From the NCBI GenBank assembly GCA_026419775.2, contig JAOPGA020000925.1:1-64000 (forward strand): DNA of 64,000 nucleotides, given 5' to 3'. The DNA is from Acrasis kona. Taxonomy: Eukaryota > Heterolobosea > Eutetramitea > Acrasida > Acrasidae. The notes below the pieces were generated by a model, which saw only the letters and a program-made list of their open reading frames with translations, had not been told where the DNA came from and ran no database searches. The translations under genes and the position numbers were made by a program. Positions 55,415 to 64,000 of this stretch are shown here, in pieces (position 1 is the first letter of the stretch; each line of letters starts with the position of its first letter).

Positions 55415-55600
55415 ATGAGGAATATATTTGTTTTTATCTTGGTAGCATTTATGATGTCAATAATCGTTGCTGAGAAGCCAAGGGAAGTACGCCCTGTAGT
55501 TCAAACACGTCCGCCAAGAGCAGCTCCGGATATTGATTGCCTGATGACTGGCACTTGTGACCCTGACAAAGACCCTGACTGCTGTAGGTATTGGGGATGA
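55415..55600 (+). CDS. Small secreted cysteine-containing peptide
   Basis: A 61-codon gene with a clear signal peptide (IFVFILVAFMMSIIVA) and a predicted mature peptide of about 40 residues. The mature part is Pro/Arg-rich at first (VQTRPPRAAP) and then holds four cysteines in the pattern C-x5-C-x7-CC (DCLMTGTCDPDKDPDCC), enough for two disulfides. It ends RYWG. No family is recognised. The open frame, good leader and spaced cysteines argue that it is real. Confidence 0.6.
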   Translation: MRNIFVFILVAFMMSIIVAEKPREVRPVVQTRPPRAAPDIDCLMTGTCDPDKDPDCCRYWG

Positions 55601-55884
55601 GACAAAAATTTGAAGGAATTTTGAAATCGAAATAAAAGATTATAATAATTTTGAATTAACTATCGTTTCAACTCGAATCTTTGCCACGCTTAATGTTAAA
55701 TTATACTATGATCTCAACTCGATTTTATTTAGAAGACTTATGGCGTTGAGACACCAAACGTCAGAGTTTACTTATTTTTGGCGGCAAGATATTGTAAGTA
55801 CTTCCGGGAGTCCATACGGATTTGAAAAGGATCTGGTTGGCCACTCACAACAAAACTCATTGTGACGGAACTCTAGAGATCAAA

Positions 55885-57608
55885 ATGTCACAAACTGCTG
55901 CCACACCCGCCGCTCCAGCCAAGCAGGCAAGTCAATATACTAGAGGTAACAGAGAAACCACCACACAAGATAAAACACGTGAGGGTGACGTCCGCACCTC
56001 TAACATTGTTGCAGCAAAGGGTATGTCAATTTCACACATGCACTTTTGATCAATAAAAATTTTATAGGTGTAACAGATGTTGTTCGTACAAGTTTAGGAC
56101 CACGCGGTATGGACAAGATGTTGGTCATGGACAATGGAGAAGTCGTCATCACAAACGATGGTGCGACAATTCTACAAAAGTTACAAGTACAACACCCTTG
56201 CGCTAAAATGGATAATCATCAACACTTTATTACTTAAAAACTCACATGGTGTCAGTTGGTTGAATTATCAAAGGCACAAGATATTGAGGCAGGTGACGGC
56301 ACAACCTCAGTCGTTGTTCTTGCAGGATCACTTTTAGATGCTACGCAGAAACTAATGGGACGTGGAATCCACCCAACCGTAATCTCTGATGCCTTCAAGT
56401 TGTGTATAGATAAATCACGCGAAGTCCTAGTTGCAATGTCCACACCAGTTGATCTAAACAACAAGGAAGAGATGGTCAAAGCCGCACAAACCTCATTAAG
56501 CTCTAAGGTTGTTTCTCAATATTCAGAATTTCTGGCACCTCTATCAGTAGACGCCGTGTTGCGCGTCCTGCCTAATTTGGACGCGACCAATGTTGACTTG
56601 AGGGACATTCACATTGTAAAGAAGTTGGGAGGCTTGATGGAAGATACAGAGTTGGTAGATGGATTGGTATTCTCGCGATCAGCATCCAAAACCGCCGGAG
56701 GACCAACCCGCATCAAGAATGCAAAGATTGCGTTGATCCAATTCTGCTTGAGCCCACCCAAGACCGACATGGACAACAACATTGTCGTGAGCGACATTGA
56801 GCAAGTGGATCGTTTGATTCGCGAAGAGCGCACGTACTTGCTGAACATGTGCAAGGCCATCAAGAAGAGCGGAGCCAACGTGTTGTTGGTACAAAAGAGC
56901 ATCTTGAGAGATGCCACCACCGAGATGAGCTTGCACTTTTTGGCCAAGATGAACATCATGGTCGTGCAGGACATTGAGAGGAACGAAGTGGAATTCATCA
57001 GCAAGACTTTGAACTGTAAACCAATAGCCAACATTGACAGCATGAAGCCAGAAAAGTTGGGCAGCGCAGAGGTGGTGGAGGAAGTCAGCACCGGAGACGG
57101 AAAGATTATCAAGATTACTGGCATTCCCGGAAAGGGCAAGACCGTGACCGCATTGGTCCGCGCATCGAACAAATTAATTTTGGACGAGACCGATCGTTCG
57201 CTCCACGACGCATTGTGCGTGGTTCGTAGTTTGGTCAAGGACAGAAGAATCATTTCTGGTGGAAGTGCACCCGAAGTGGAATTGAGCTTGCAATTGAGCA
57301 AGTACAGCAGAGAATTACAAGGCGCAGAGAGCTACTGCGTGAGAGCATTTGCAGAGGCGTTGGATATCATTCCCACCACCTTGGCAGAGAATGCTGGTCT
57401 ACACCCTATTGCCATCGTCACCGAACTACGAAACAGACATGCAAAGGGAGAACACAATGCAGGAATCAATGTAAGAGAAGGAATTATTTCTGATATGAGA
57501 GAGATTAACGTGATTCAGCCCTTGTTGACCACCTGGAGCGCGCTCAGTTTGGCCACCGAAACGGTTCGCATGATTCTAAAGATTGATGACATTGTAGAAG
57601 TGCGATAA
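55885..57608 (+). CDS. CCT4: T-complex protein 1 subunit delta (CCT4)
   Basis: Three exons (55885-56020, 56068-56210, 56256-57608) give 543 residues, the usual length. Group II chaperonin signatures are all present: [51 protein letters not shown] and late [24 protein letters not shown]-type sequence ([18 protein letters not shown]) marks it as delta. The second intron has GA at its 5' end; only that choice keeps the conserved HPCAKM before [11 protein letters not shown] folds actin, tubulin and WD40 proteins using ATP. An alternative GT would delete eight conserved residues. Confidence 0.95.
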
Positions 57609-57627
57609 ATTATATACAAGTTTTTAT

Positions 57628-59433
57628 TTAAAACGTTCTTGTCATTTCTTCTCTCCAGTAAGATCTGTTGTTGTTTACATTGTCTAATGTGCTTTGAAGA
57701 TTGGGTTCGAATTGTGCCAAACATTCAAACAAGGGTTTGGCAATATAGGTGATGAAGCCGTCTTGTGCTTTTGCTGTATTTGGTTTGTCTCTGTCCATAA
57801 AGTTACTGACCGGGAGCGATAGTTTCTTCTCCCTGTCTCCTTGTAGGTAAAATTCTTGCATCACCCTCTCCGCCCATAACTTTGAAAGCGGCAACTTTTT
57901 GGCTGGATTGCCAATGTCGGCGCATTTGACGAACATTTTCAACATGTGCACAATGTCCTCCGAACTATCCACTTTGAATTCTTGTAGGATGCCACTCTTT
58001 AGTTTAGTGATGATCTCGGCGTGCCTACTTATATCAGTGGACAGAACCATCCGAATCACAATGTCCCGAAAGTGCGTCTTGTCCTCCATGCTCAGGTATT
58101 TCAAAATGTCGCACTCTGGGTCGCTCATGATTGTGAATCCTTGAGCACAATGATGATTCTCCAGTATGGACTGGTCGTTGTAGTTGAGGGCCCTGCTGGA
58201 CCAAACCATCTTTTCAAAATTGTTGTTTACTCCAGGATGGTCCAAGTCGTGAATAATTGCAGCCACGAATGCACTCAATTTGTCGATAGGGGTTAGCGTG
58301 GAACATTTCGGACTTTTTGTAATAAACGCATGGACAGTCTGGAGCACATCCGAAGCATGCATAGAATTGTGGTATGGGTTGTTATGGTATCCACTTTCGA
58401 CTCTCGACAAAAAGTTCTTGAGCTTCTCAATAGAAAAACGACAACCAGCCGTTAGATTGTGTTTATCATGCATTATGTACAAACCGGTATAATACAGTGG
58501 TCTTCCGTCTGTGACCCTATTCAATTCGAATACATCCCAATCCAAAGAATCAATGTCTTTGAGGCACTCCTTTATTTCTTCAGAGTAGTCTGTAGTTTCA
58601 TGGGGTGTTTGTGATGCGTAATTGTCCTTTGCGAAGGATCGTATCCTGTCCCACATTGTGCTAGATTCATTTTTTGAGCTCCTACTTCCAGTCTCTGTGG
58701 CAATGTAGTTTCTAATATCGTGGTCCTTCTCATCTTGAAGGTTAATCTCGTACAGCATGTCGTCTTTAATTGCCGACTTGATGAAATCTACACACACCGA
58801 GTCCCTTCTTCCGGATAATGGACCGCTTCTCCACTTGTTTAAAAGCTTGAGAACTCTTTCAGCAGGTATTCCTGAAAATTCCTCCTCGTCAGTACCCTCA
58901 TTCTCATCTTCCAAATTCAGTTGAGATTTGAGTTGTTTGATTTCTTCGTCTCGCTCCTGAATTATCGCATTTGAGGACTTTAGCATGTTGTACATTAGTA
59001 TATTGCTAGAGGACTCTCTTCCTTTCTTTAGCACCACGGTTACTTGTACGTCATTAAGCTGGAGTAGTAATTTGGTTCCATCAATTTGGAAAGTGTGATT
59101 GATAATGCAGTTGGAGATGGCTTCAAAAAATAATATCCATATTTGCATCTTTCTAAGAGAAGAGGGTGAGGATGGGAAGGCAATGTTTTTGTAGTTTTCC
59201 AACTCTTTCTGATTCAAAGAGCCATCGAGACACCTCTTGCTGTCGCCTAAAGTGATAAACCTCAGCTTGTTAGATTTTTGATATACGTAAAGTAGACATT
59301 TGTGTGTATCTGACAAAACGTTTCTCTGCTTGAACAATTTGACACAACATTGATAATCTTTTAAGGCCTTTCTAAACACATCATCATTGGGCTTGGGAGA
59401 AGGGGTAAAGTATTCACCCTTGTATGATTTCAT
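57628..59433 (-). CDS. Cyclic nucleotide phosphodiesterase with unusual N-terminal domain
   Basis: A single-exon frame of 601 residues. The C-terminal 330 form a class I PDE catalytic domain with its metal site: PYHNSMHASDVLQT, IIHDLDHPGVNNNFEK, CADIGNPAKKL, and the invariant-Gln region (AQDGFITYIAKPLFECLAQF). It hydrolyses cAMP or cGMP; specificity cannot be read here. The N-terminal 150 residues are a small beta-rich domain followed by a long helix (FQIDGTKLLLQLNDVQVTVV, NILMYNMLKSSNAIIQERDE, EIKQLKSQLNLEDENEG). That head-plus-coiled-coil form recalls the XRCC4/PAXX/SAS-6 superfamily, a weak resemblance. No GAF, PAS or membrane segment is present, so it is probably soluble. Confidence 0.9.
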   Translation of the reverse strand: MKSYKGEYFTPSPKPNDDVFRKALKDYQCCVKLFKQRNVLSDTHKCLLYVYQKSNKLRFITLGDSKRCLDGSLNQKELENYKNIAFPSSPSSLRKMQIWILFFEAISNCIINHTFQIDGTKLLLQLNDVQVTVVLKKGRESSSNILMYNMLKSSNAIIQERDEEIKQLKSQLNLEDENEGTDEEEFSGIPAERVLKLLNKWRSGPLSGRRDSVCVDFIKSAIKDDMLYEINLQDEKDHDIRNYIATETGSRSSKNESSTMWDRIRSFAKDNYASQTPHETTDYSEEIKECLKDIDSLDWDVFELNRVTDGRPLYYTGLYIMHDKHNLTAGCRFSIEKLKNFLSRVESGYHNNPYHNSMHASDVLQTVHAFITKSPKCSTLTPIDKLSAFVAAIIHDLDHPGVNNNFEKMVWSSRALNYNDQSILENHHCAQGFTIMSDPECDILKYLSMEDKTHFRDIVIRMVLSTDISRHAEIITKLKSGILQEFKVDSSEDIVHMLKMFVKCADIGNPAKKLPLSKLWAERVMQEFYLQGDREKKLSLPVSNFMDRDKPNTAKAQDGFITYIAKPLFECLAQFEPNLQSTLDNVNNNRSYWREEMTRTF

Positions 59434-60058
59434 TGTAGTCGATTTATTGCAAGTCAGTTATTTTTTACAATGTCTCAACAAACTCCACACCATATTCATT
59501 TTTGATTTGACCGAGGATAGTTGGATAAAGCAAGCGGCAATGCGCACAACATTTTTAAAATAACACAACTGTGAGCTTTAATATCATTCAACAAATATAA
59601 GAAGTAAATAACTTGATTTGCTTTCATCTACAATTCCCAGTGCTATTTTATGTCGAACTGCATCATGTTATGTCGGTACTGACGGAATATTTTATTACTA
59701 CCTATTACGGTGACGGTGGTGTTCTTGAGGAAGTTTAGTGTGTCTGGTGTGCTTCATCTAAAAGCTAACCACGACATAAGTTGAGTGCTGCATCTTCAAT
59801 ACGTTCAAGTGTCACCGACTACCGTATTGTTTAAATGAATGTCATTTTTATACATCATTCTTAATGCTTTTTCTGCTTCAAGCTTCCGGTTTAGAATGCT
59901 AGCTAATGGGAAGTGCATTTAACTTTTTTATCAAGCATTCATTCACACATTGCCTGGATAACATAACACCAGACCCGGCATCCTTCTTCCTAATTGGTAA
60001 ATAAGCGACGTCATTACTATGCCTTACAATCCAATGGTTGATTCTCACAACAGACAAA
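59434..60058. other. Intergenic, nothing recognised
   Basis: About 620 AT-rich bases separate the divergent PDE and bestrophin-like genes. I see no open frame of note, RNA gene or repeat; the promoters of both genes must lie here. Confidence 0.4.
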
Positions 60059-61122
60059 ATGTCTGACATCTCACAGTCTCACTTTCGGGTTCTAGACTAC
60101 TGGGGACTGCAAAAACCTAAAACCTCTTTGAACCCAGATCTATATAAGCGAAAATATTGGTTCAGAACCTTATTAACGTTCCGAGGAACAGTAAGTACCT
60201 ACCAGCTATGAGTAACTAAAACATTTAGGTTATACCGAAAATATTTTTGAGAGTTATGCTTATCACCTTCTTGACTCTTATTTTGAATCTTCTAGAGCAT
60301 TTTAAAGTATGGAGTGCACCCGAATTAAAAATATCTGTACATTCATTAATGGGAGTGGCTATGGGTTTGGTGCTTGTATACCGCACCAACTCTTCTTACG
60401 ATAGATTCCACGACGGAAGAAGACAATGGGGAGCAATAGTAAACAACTGCAGGAATTTATTGAGATTTATCGCAACAGTCGAAAGGGACGTACCAAGCAA
60501 ACAATTGTCTAATTTAGTAGCCTCATATTGCTATGCACTTAAAAATCGACTACGTGGTATATTTGTGATTGATGAATATAGTATACTATTGAACAACGAT
60601 GCACAAAGGGAGTACGTCTCAAGTACAAACAACAAACCATTGACGATAAGTTGTTTGATGTCAGAGTGGATATGGACTAATTGCGATATGATTCGCGAAA
60701 ACGTTTACATGTACAGATGCGCGGAGCAATACATTGGAAACCTTATTGACTCTCAAGGAGGTTTAGAAAGAATTGTTCTGACGCCCATTCCTTATTCTTA
60801 TCTTGTACAAATCCATCAAATTCTTGCAGCATATCTTTTAACTCTTCCTTTTTGTCTTCAAGATTTCGGTTGGTATTCCCTACCCGCCGTCTTTTTGATA
60901 TCCTTCTCGCTTCTAGGTGTAGAACAAGCCGGTATTGAGATGGAGGATCCGTTTGGTGTTGGACCCAATAATTTGCCATTAGATTCCATCTGTAATAATA
61001 TTCTAGATAACTTGACTGCTATATCGGCTCGAACTTTCTTGTTAGTGGATCGTGTTGAAAGAGGACATCAAGAAGGGTCACAACAAACATCTGAAACTAA
61101 CATAACAATAAAAAAGCATTAA
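60059..61122 (+). CDS. Bestrophin-like (UPF0187) anion channel
   Basis: Two exons (60059-60190, 60229-61122) over a 38-nt intron give 341 residues. The family signatures are clear: YWFRTLLTFRGTVIPKI, then a hydrophobic helix, GLVLVYRTNSSYDRFHDGRR followed by QWGAIVNNCRNLLR, and a late EMEDPFGVGPNNLPLDSIC, matching the conserved EDPFG motif. Two hydrophobic hairpins (RVMLITFLTLILNLLEHF and WYSLPAVFLISFSLLGV) complete the membrane part. Members of this bestrophin branch form pentameric anion channels in bacteria, plastids and fungi. Substrate and membrane are not evident; no organelle presequence is seen. Confidence 0.88.
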
Positions 61123-61281
61123 TATTTTGTGACAATGTTAGTAAGGAAAATAAATGATTAGCTGTCAATGATGGTTCTCACACAATGTGTCTCTTCGAAC
61201 GTTGTAATTTTGTAAGGAATTCATTTTTATTGTTGACTTTTAACAGTCAACAACCAACCCAGTAATTTGAACAAATTTAAC

Positions 61282-63112
61282 ATGGCCGCCCCAACATTAC
61301 TTGTGTCAGCTAACTTCGAAATTGGAGAGCCAGTCGATGAAATCTCATTCGACCTCATCACCACTCCAACTTTCAGAACCCTTGAGCCCTCCGGACGTGG
61401 TTTCCACCAAATCGTCATGGACAGCTTGGTCGCAACTGAGAAGAAGGTTTGTTCTTGATTTTCGATTCTTCTTTTAACACAAGCAGCAAGAGGAACTAGC
61501 CGCTGACGATGGCGAACACAAGATTAACGTCAGCAAGATCTTGAAGGAAAAGAACAAGACCGACGACGATGAATTCGACTACTACGAACTCTTCGGTCTT
61601 GAGAAACTAAGAAACAAGGCCACACAAGACCACATCAAGAAAGCCTACAAGGTAGCTTGCATGACTTTCCATCCCGATCAAAACATGACCAATGGCGTTC
61701 CTGACGACACCATGTTCAAGAGAGTCCAAACCGCCTGGGACGTCCTAAGCAACCCAAGAAAGCGCATCGGTTACGATTCATCCGGAGAGTTCAACGACAG
61801 CATCCCCGCCTACTTTGGCGACGAATCAAAGTTCTACGTTACATTCGGACCCGTATTCGAGAGATGGACCAAATGGTCACATGCAGCCCTTCCAGCCCTA
61901 GGTGACGACAACACAAAATACTCCGACGTCGAAGCCTTTTACAAATCATGGGCCAACTTCAAATCATGGAGAGATTTCTCCTTCGACGACGAATACGACA
62001 TTGAAGATGCCGAAAACAGAGAAGAAAAGAGATGGATGGAAAGAAATAACGAAAAGGTGCGCCTGGAGAAGAAGAACAACGAGAGGAAGAAATTCGTTCA
62101 AATTTACGAATTGGCGAAGAAGAGCGATCCGAGAATTCTAAACAGAAGAAGACAACAAGAAGAAGAAAAGAAGAAGCGTCAAGAAAAACAAGAAGAAGAA
62201 AAGATGAAGAAGTTGGTTGCACAAGCAAAGAAGGAAGAAGAATACAAATTACAACAAGAAGAAGAAAAGAGAAAGATTGCGGAGGAAAAGATGAACGCAT
62301 CACAAGAACAAGAACGCATCAAGCGCGAAGACGAAGCGACCAGACGCAGGTTCAGAGACTTGTGCGCTCCCTATTCGGTCATGTCGCAAATGCTCACCAA
62401 GAAGCAAATCGGAAACAAGATTTTGGCAGAGCATGTCGAATTCATCGTTGCAAGAAGCGACGCAGCCGAACTCAACGCAAAGAACGAACAATTGAGCGCC
62501 GCCACAGAGGCAGAACCCTTCGTTCAGATCCTCAACGACATGTACGAACACATCAAGAAGAACAACATTCAAGTCAAGGTCGGCATTGCCACATCTCAAC
62601 AAACGGATAACAAGAGCACCGGAAGAGAATGGACCACTAAGGAATTGGCAGCACTAACAAAGGCCATCAAACAATTCCCAGGAGGTGTCTCTGGTCGTTG
62701 GAACAAGATTTCGAAAGCAGTCGGCACTCGCACTGCTCAAGAAGTTCAAGAAAAGACAACAGAGATTCGTAACAATGCAGCTGCAGGTATTCCACAAACA
62801 TCCAACAAGGAGCACTTTGAAGATTTTTCAAAAGCAAAGGAGAATGGTGCCACCAAAAAGAAGGAACAAGAAGACAAGATGAACGAACAATACAAGGAAC
62901 AACTCAAAACTACTTCTGGATCTGTAAAGGATGTTGAGAATTGGAACAACGAACAACAAAAGGCACTGGAGAATGCCTTGAAGACACACAAGGATGTGAA
63001 GGGCGAAGAAAAGTGGGTAAAGATTGCTGAAGAGTTGGGCAACAAGACAAAGGAGCAATGCAAGGAGAGATTCGAACACTGCAAGAAACTTGTTCAAGCA
63101 AAGAAGAAGTAA
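61282..63112 (+). CDS. DNAJC2: Zuotin/MPP11-type ribosome-associated J protein
   Basis: Two exons (61282-61446, 61484-63112) over a 37-nt intron give 597 residues. A J domain lies near residues 80-150 (DYYELFGLEKLRNKATQDHI, with the HPD in CMTFHPDQN). A zuotin-homology region follows (YFGDESKFYVTFGPVFERWT), then a long charged helix (QEEEKKKRQEKQEEEKMKKL). Two SANT/Myb domains end the protein (EWTTKELAALTKAIKQFPGG, VENWNNEQQKALENALKTHK), as in animal and plant DNAJC2. The J domain stimulates the ribosome-bound Hsp70 acting on nascent chains; the SANT parts link to chromatin in animals. The stop is 31 bp from the convergent RRP46 stop. Confidence 0.95.
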
Positions 63113-63143
63113 AAAAAATATTTACATTTTCAATTTTTGTTTT

Positions 63144-64000
63144 TTATATTGGTTTCATGAATACATTGCTAAATGTTTTGGATTCTTCCTTTTCGTCCTC
63201 CATTTTGAAATCAGAACCGTTCGTTGCTGAAGATGCTTCATCTCTTTCGAAAATGATGTTTTCAATTGGTGCCATTACGGTAGTTGGTTTTCTCTTTAGA
63301 GTCTCTCTTATAAATGTGTAAACGCTCTTGGACCCACTTCGACTTGCAGTGAGACATGATGTATACGCAGAGTCTGTGAGAAGACCACTTGTGACGCTTG
63401 AGACTAATCCACCTTCGCCTGTTTTGGCTACGACATGTCCGTCGAAAACAAAGTATGTTTCTCCAATGCTGGTTCGCTCTTCTGAGAGATCTGGATCTGT
63501 AAGCAATGTTTGTGAACCATTTTCGTCAACTACTATGGAGCAACTTATTGAACTTATAACTGTTGATATAGGTACGCCTGCATCCATAAGTGCAAGTACA
63601 CAAGCATTTAATGCAACTGAAAGAATCTGTTAAAATTAAAATGAAATTCGTTCAAAGAATACGTACGGATCCATCGTCTACTAAAACTTGTACTATAATC
63701 ATAATGGCAGTTCTTGGGTATAAATGTGTCATGATGATTGGTTCCAAAGCATTTCGTATAATGTTTTCGTTTTGCTTTTCCCTTCTACCTGGTTTTCCAT
63801 CTCTTCTCTTAAAAACAACTTGTACACTAGCACGGTCTCCCTTTTCGTCTTTTGGAAGTACTTCACTTGGTCCATACACCGCCGCTAAAACGCTACTATC
63901 ACCTTGTTTATATTTGGCTGATCCATCTGCTTTGTTTAACAATCCAAGTTGCGCCTCGATGCTTCTAAGTTGGTTGGATAGACGACCCTTCTGACGCTTA
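63144..64000 (-). CDS. EXOSC5: Exosome subunit RRP46/EXOSC5 (5' end outside the window)
   Basis: Two exons are visible (63667 to the edge at 64000, and 63144-63626) over a 40-nt intron; the first exon runs off the window with no ATG yet. RNase PH fold features match RRP46: LLNKADGSAKYKQGDSSVLA, VYGPSEVLPKDEKGDRASV, HLYPRTAIMIIVQVLVDDGS, then after the intron ILSVALNACVLALMDAGVPI. In eukaryotes this subunit is part of the six-membered ring of the RNA exosome and is usually inactive. About 270 residues are seen; a 40-residue acidic C-terminal tail (ERDEASSATNGSDFKMEDEK) is longer than in human. Confidence 0.9.

Noticed and set aside
56211-56255. Ordinary GT-AG intron from 56186 in CCT4
   Set aside because: It would remove VQHPCAKM, which is near-invariant in CCT subunits; the GA-AG reading keeps it. 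RNA data could overturn this.
1-64000. tRNA, rRNA or snRNA genes
   Set aside because: I looked for T-loop (GGTTCRA) and A/B-box patterns in the gene-free stretches and saw no convincing cloverleaf. A covariance-model search would be decisive.

Overview
This window is nuclear DNA from a protist: AT-rich and gene-dense, using all three standard stop codons. It holds eukaryote-only genes (SRP72, CCT4, exocyst Sec5, TyrRS, P1, DNAJC2, an RNA exosome subunit), an axonemal dynein intermediate chain (so the organism builds motile cilia) and a PPR protein with a mitochondrial-type presequence (so it has mitochondria). Large NHL-repeat surface proteins with Pro-Thr stalks and a fragment of the ADNNYAI/DDPRFHPSA type of ankyrin repeat suggest a heterolobosean such as Naegleria or Acrasis, but that assignment is inference. 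I resolved about 49 introns by joining frames; all are 34-51 nt. All but two start with GT: one is GC-AG (NTMT1) and one appears to be GA-AG (CCT4).

Layout. 0-8 kb: an unknown gene, SDE2 (frame broken in an A9 run), a type I membrane protein and a FANCD2-like gene. 8-21 kb: ribosomal P1, a PhyH-HEAT fusion (frame broken), a small coiled-coil protein, GNA1, an unknown disordered protein, dynein intermediate chain DNAI2 divergent from an unknown coiled-coil gene, a possible DNA-binding protein, a GSKIP-like protein and SRP72. 21-29 kb: a decayed NHL gene, TyrRS, a helicase-less Dicer, CCDC47, NTMT1 and a multi-pass membrane protein. 29-41 kb: a TFQP-repeat protein, ankyrin and other remnants, PPR, MATH-SPRY, an enhancer-of-polycomb-like protein, BRCT-SAM and an acylated WrbA-type flavoprotein. 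41-52 kb: a PPPLE-repeat protein, Sec5 with 15 exons, a FAAP24-like gene only 28 bp downstream, a coiled-coil/LRR protein, a zinc-ribbon protein and a decayed stretch. 52-64 kb: the large NHL surface protein, a small secreted Cys peptide, CCT4, a cyclic nucleotide phosphodiesterase, a bestrophin-type channel, DNAJC2 and RRP46 (5' end outside the window).

Genes are packed tightly. Convergent stops lie 9-47 bp apart at 11.06, 28.16, 40.4, 57.6 and 63.1 kb. Divergent pairs at 14.7 and 44.1 kb share promoters of 56-77 bp. Themes that recur are co-translational protein biogenesis (SRP72, CCDC47, DNAJC2, P1, CCT4), interstrand-crosslink repair (FANCD2-like and FAAP24-like) and RNA processing (SDE2, Dicer, RRP46). 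The most notable items are the compact Dicer, the FAAP24-like/FANCD2-like pair and the non-canonical introns.
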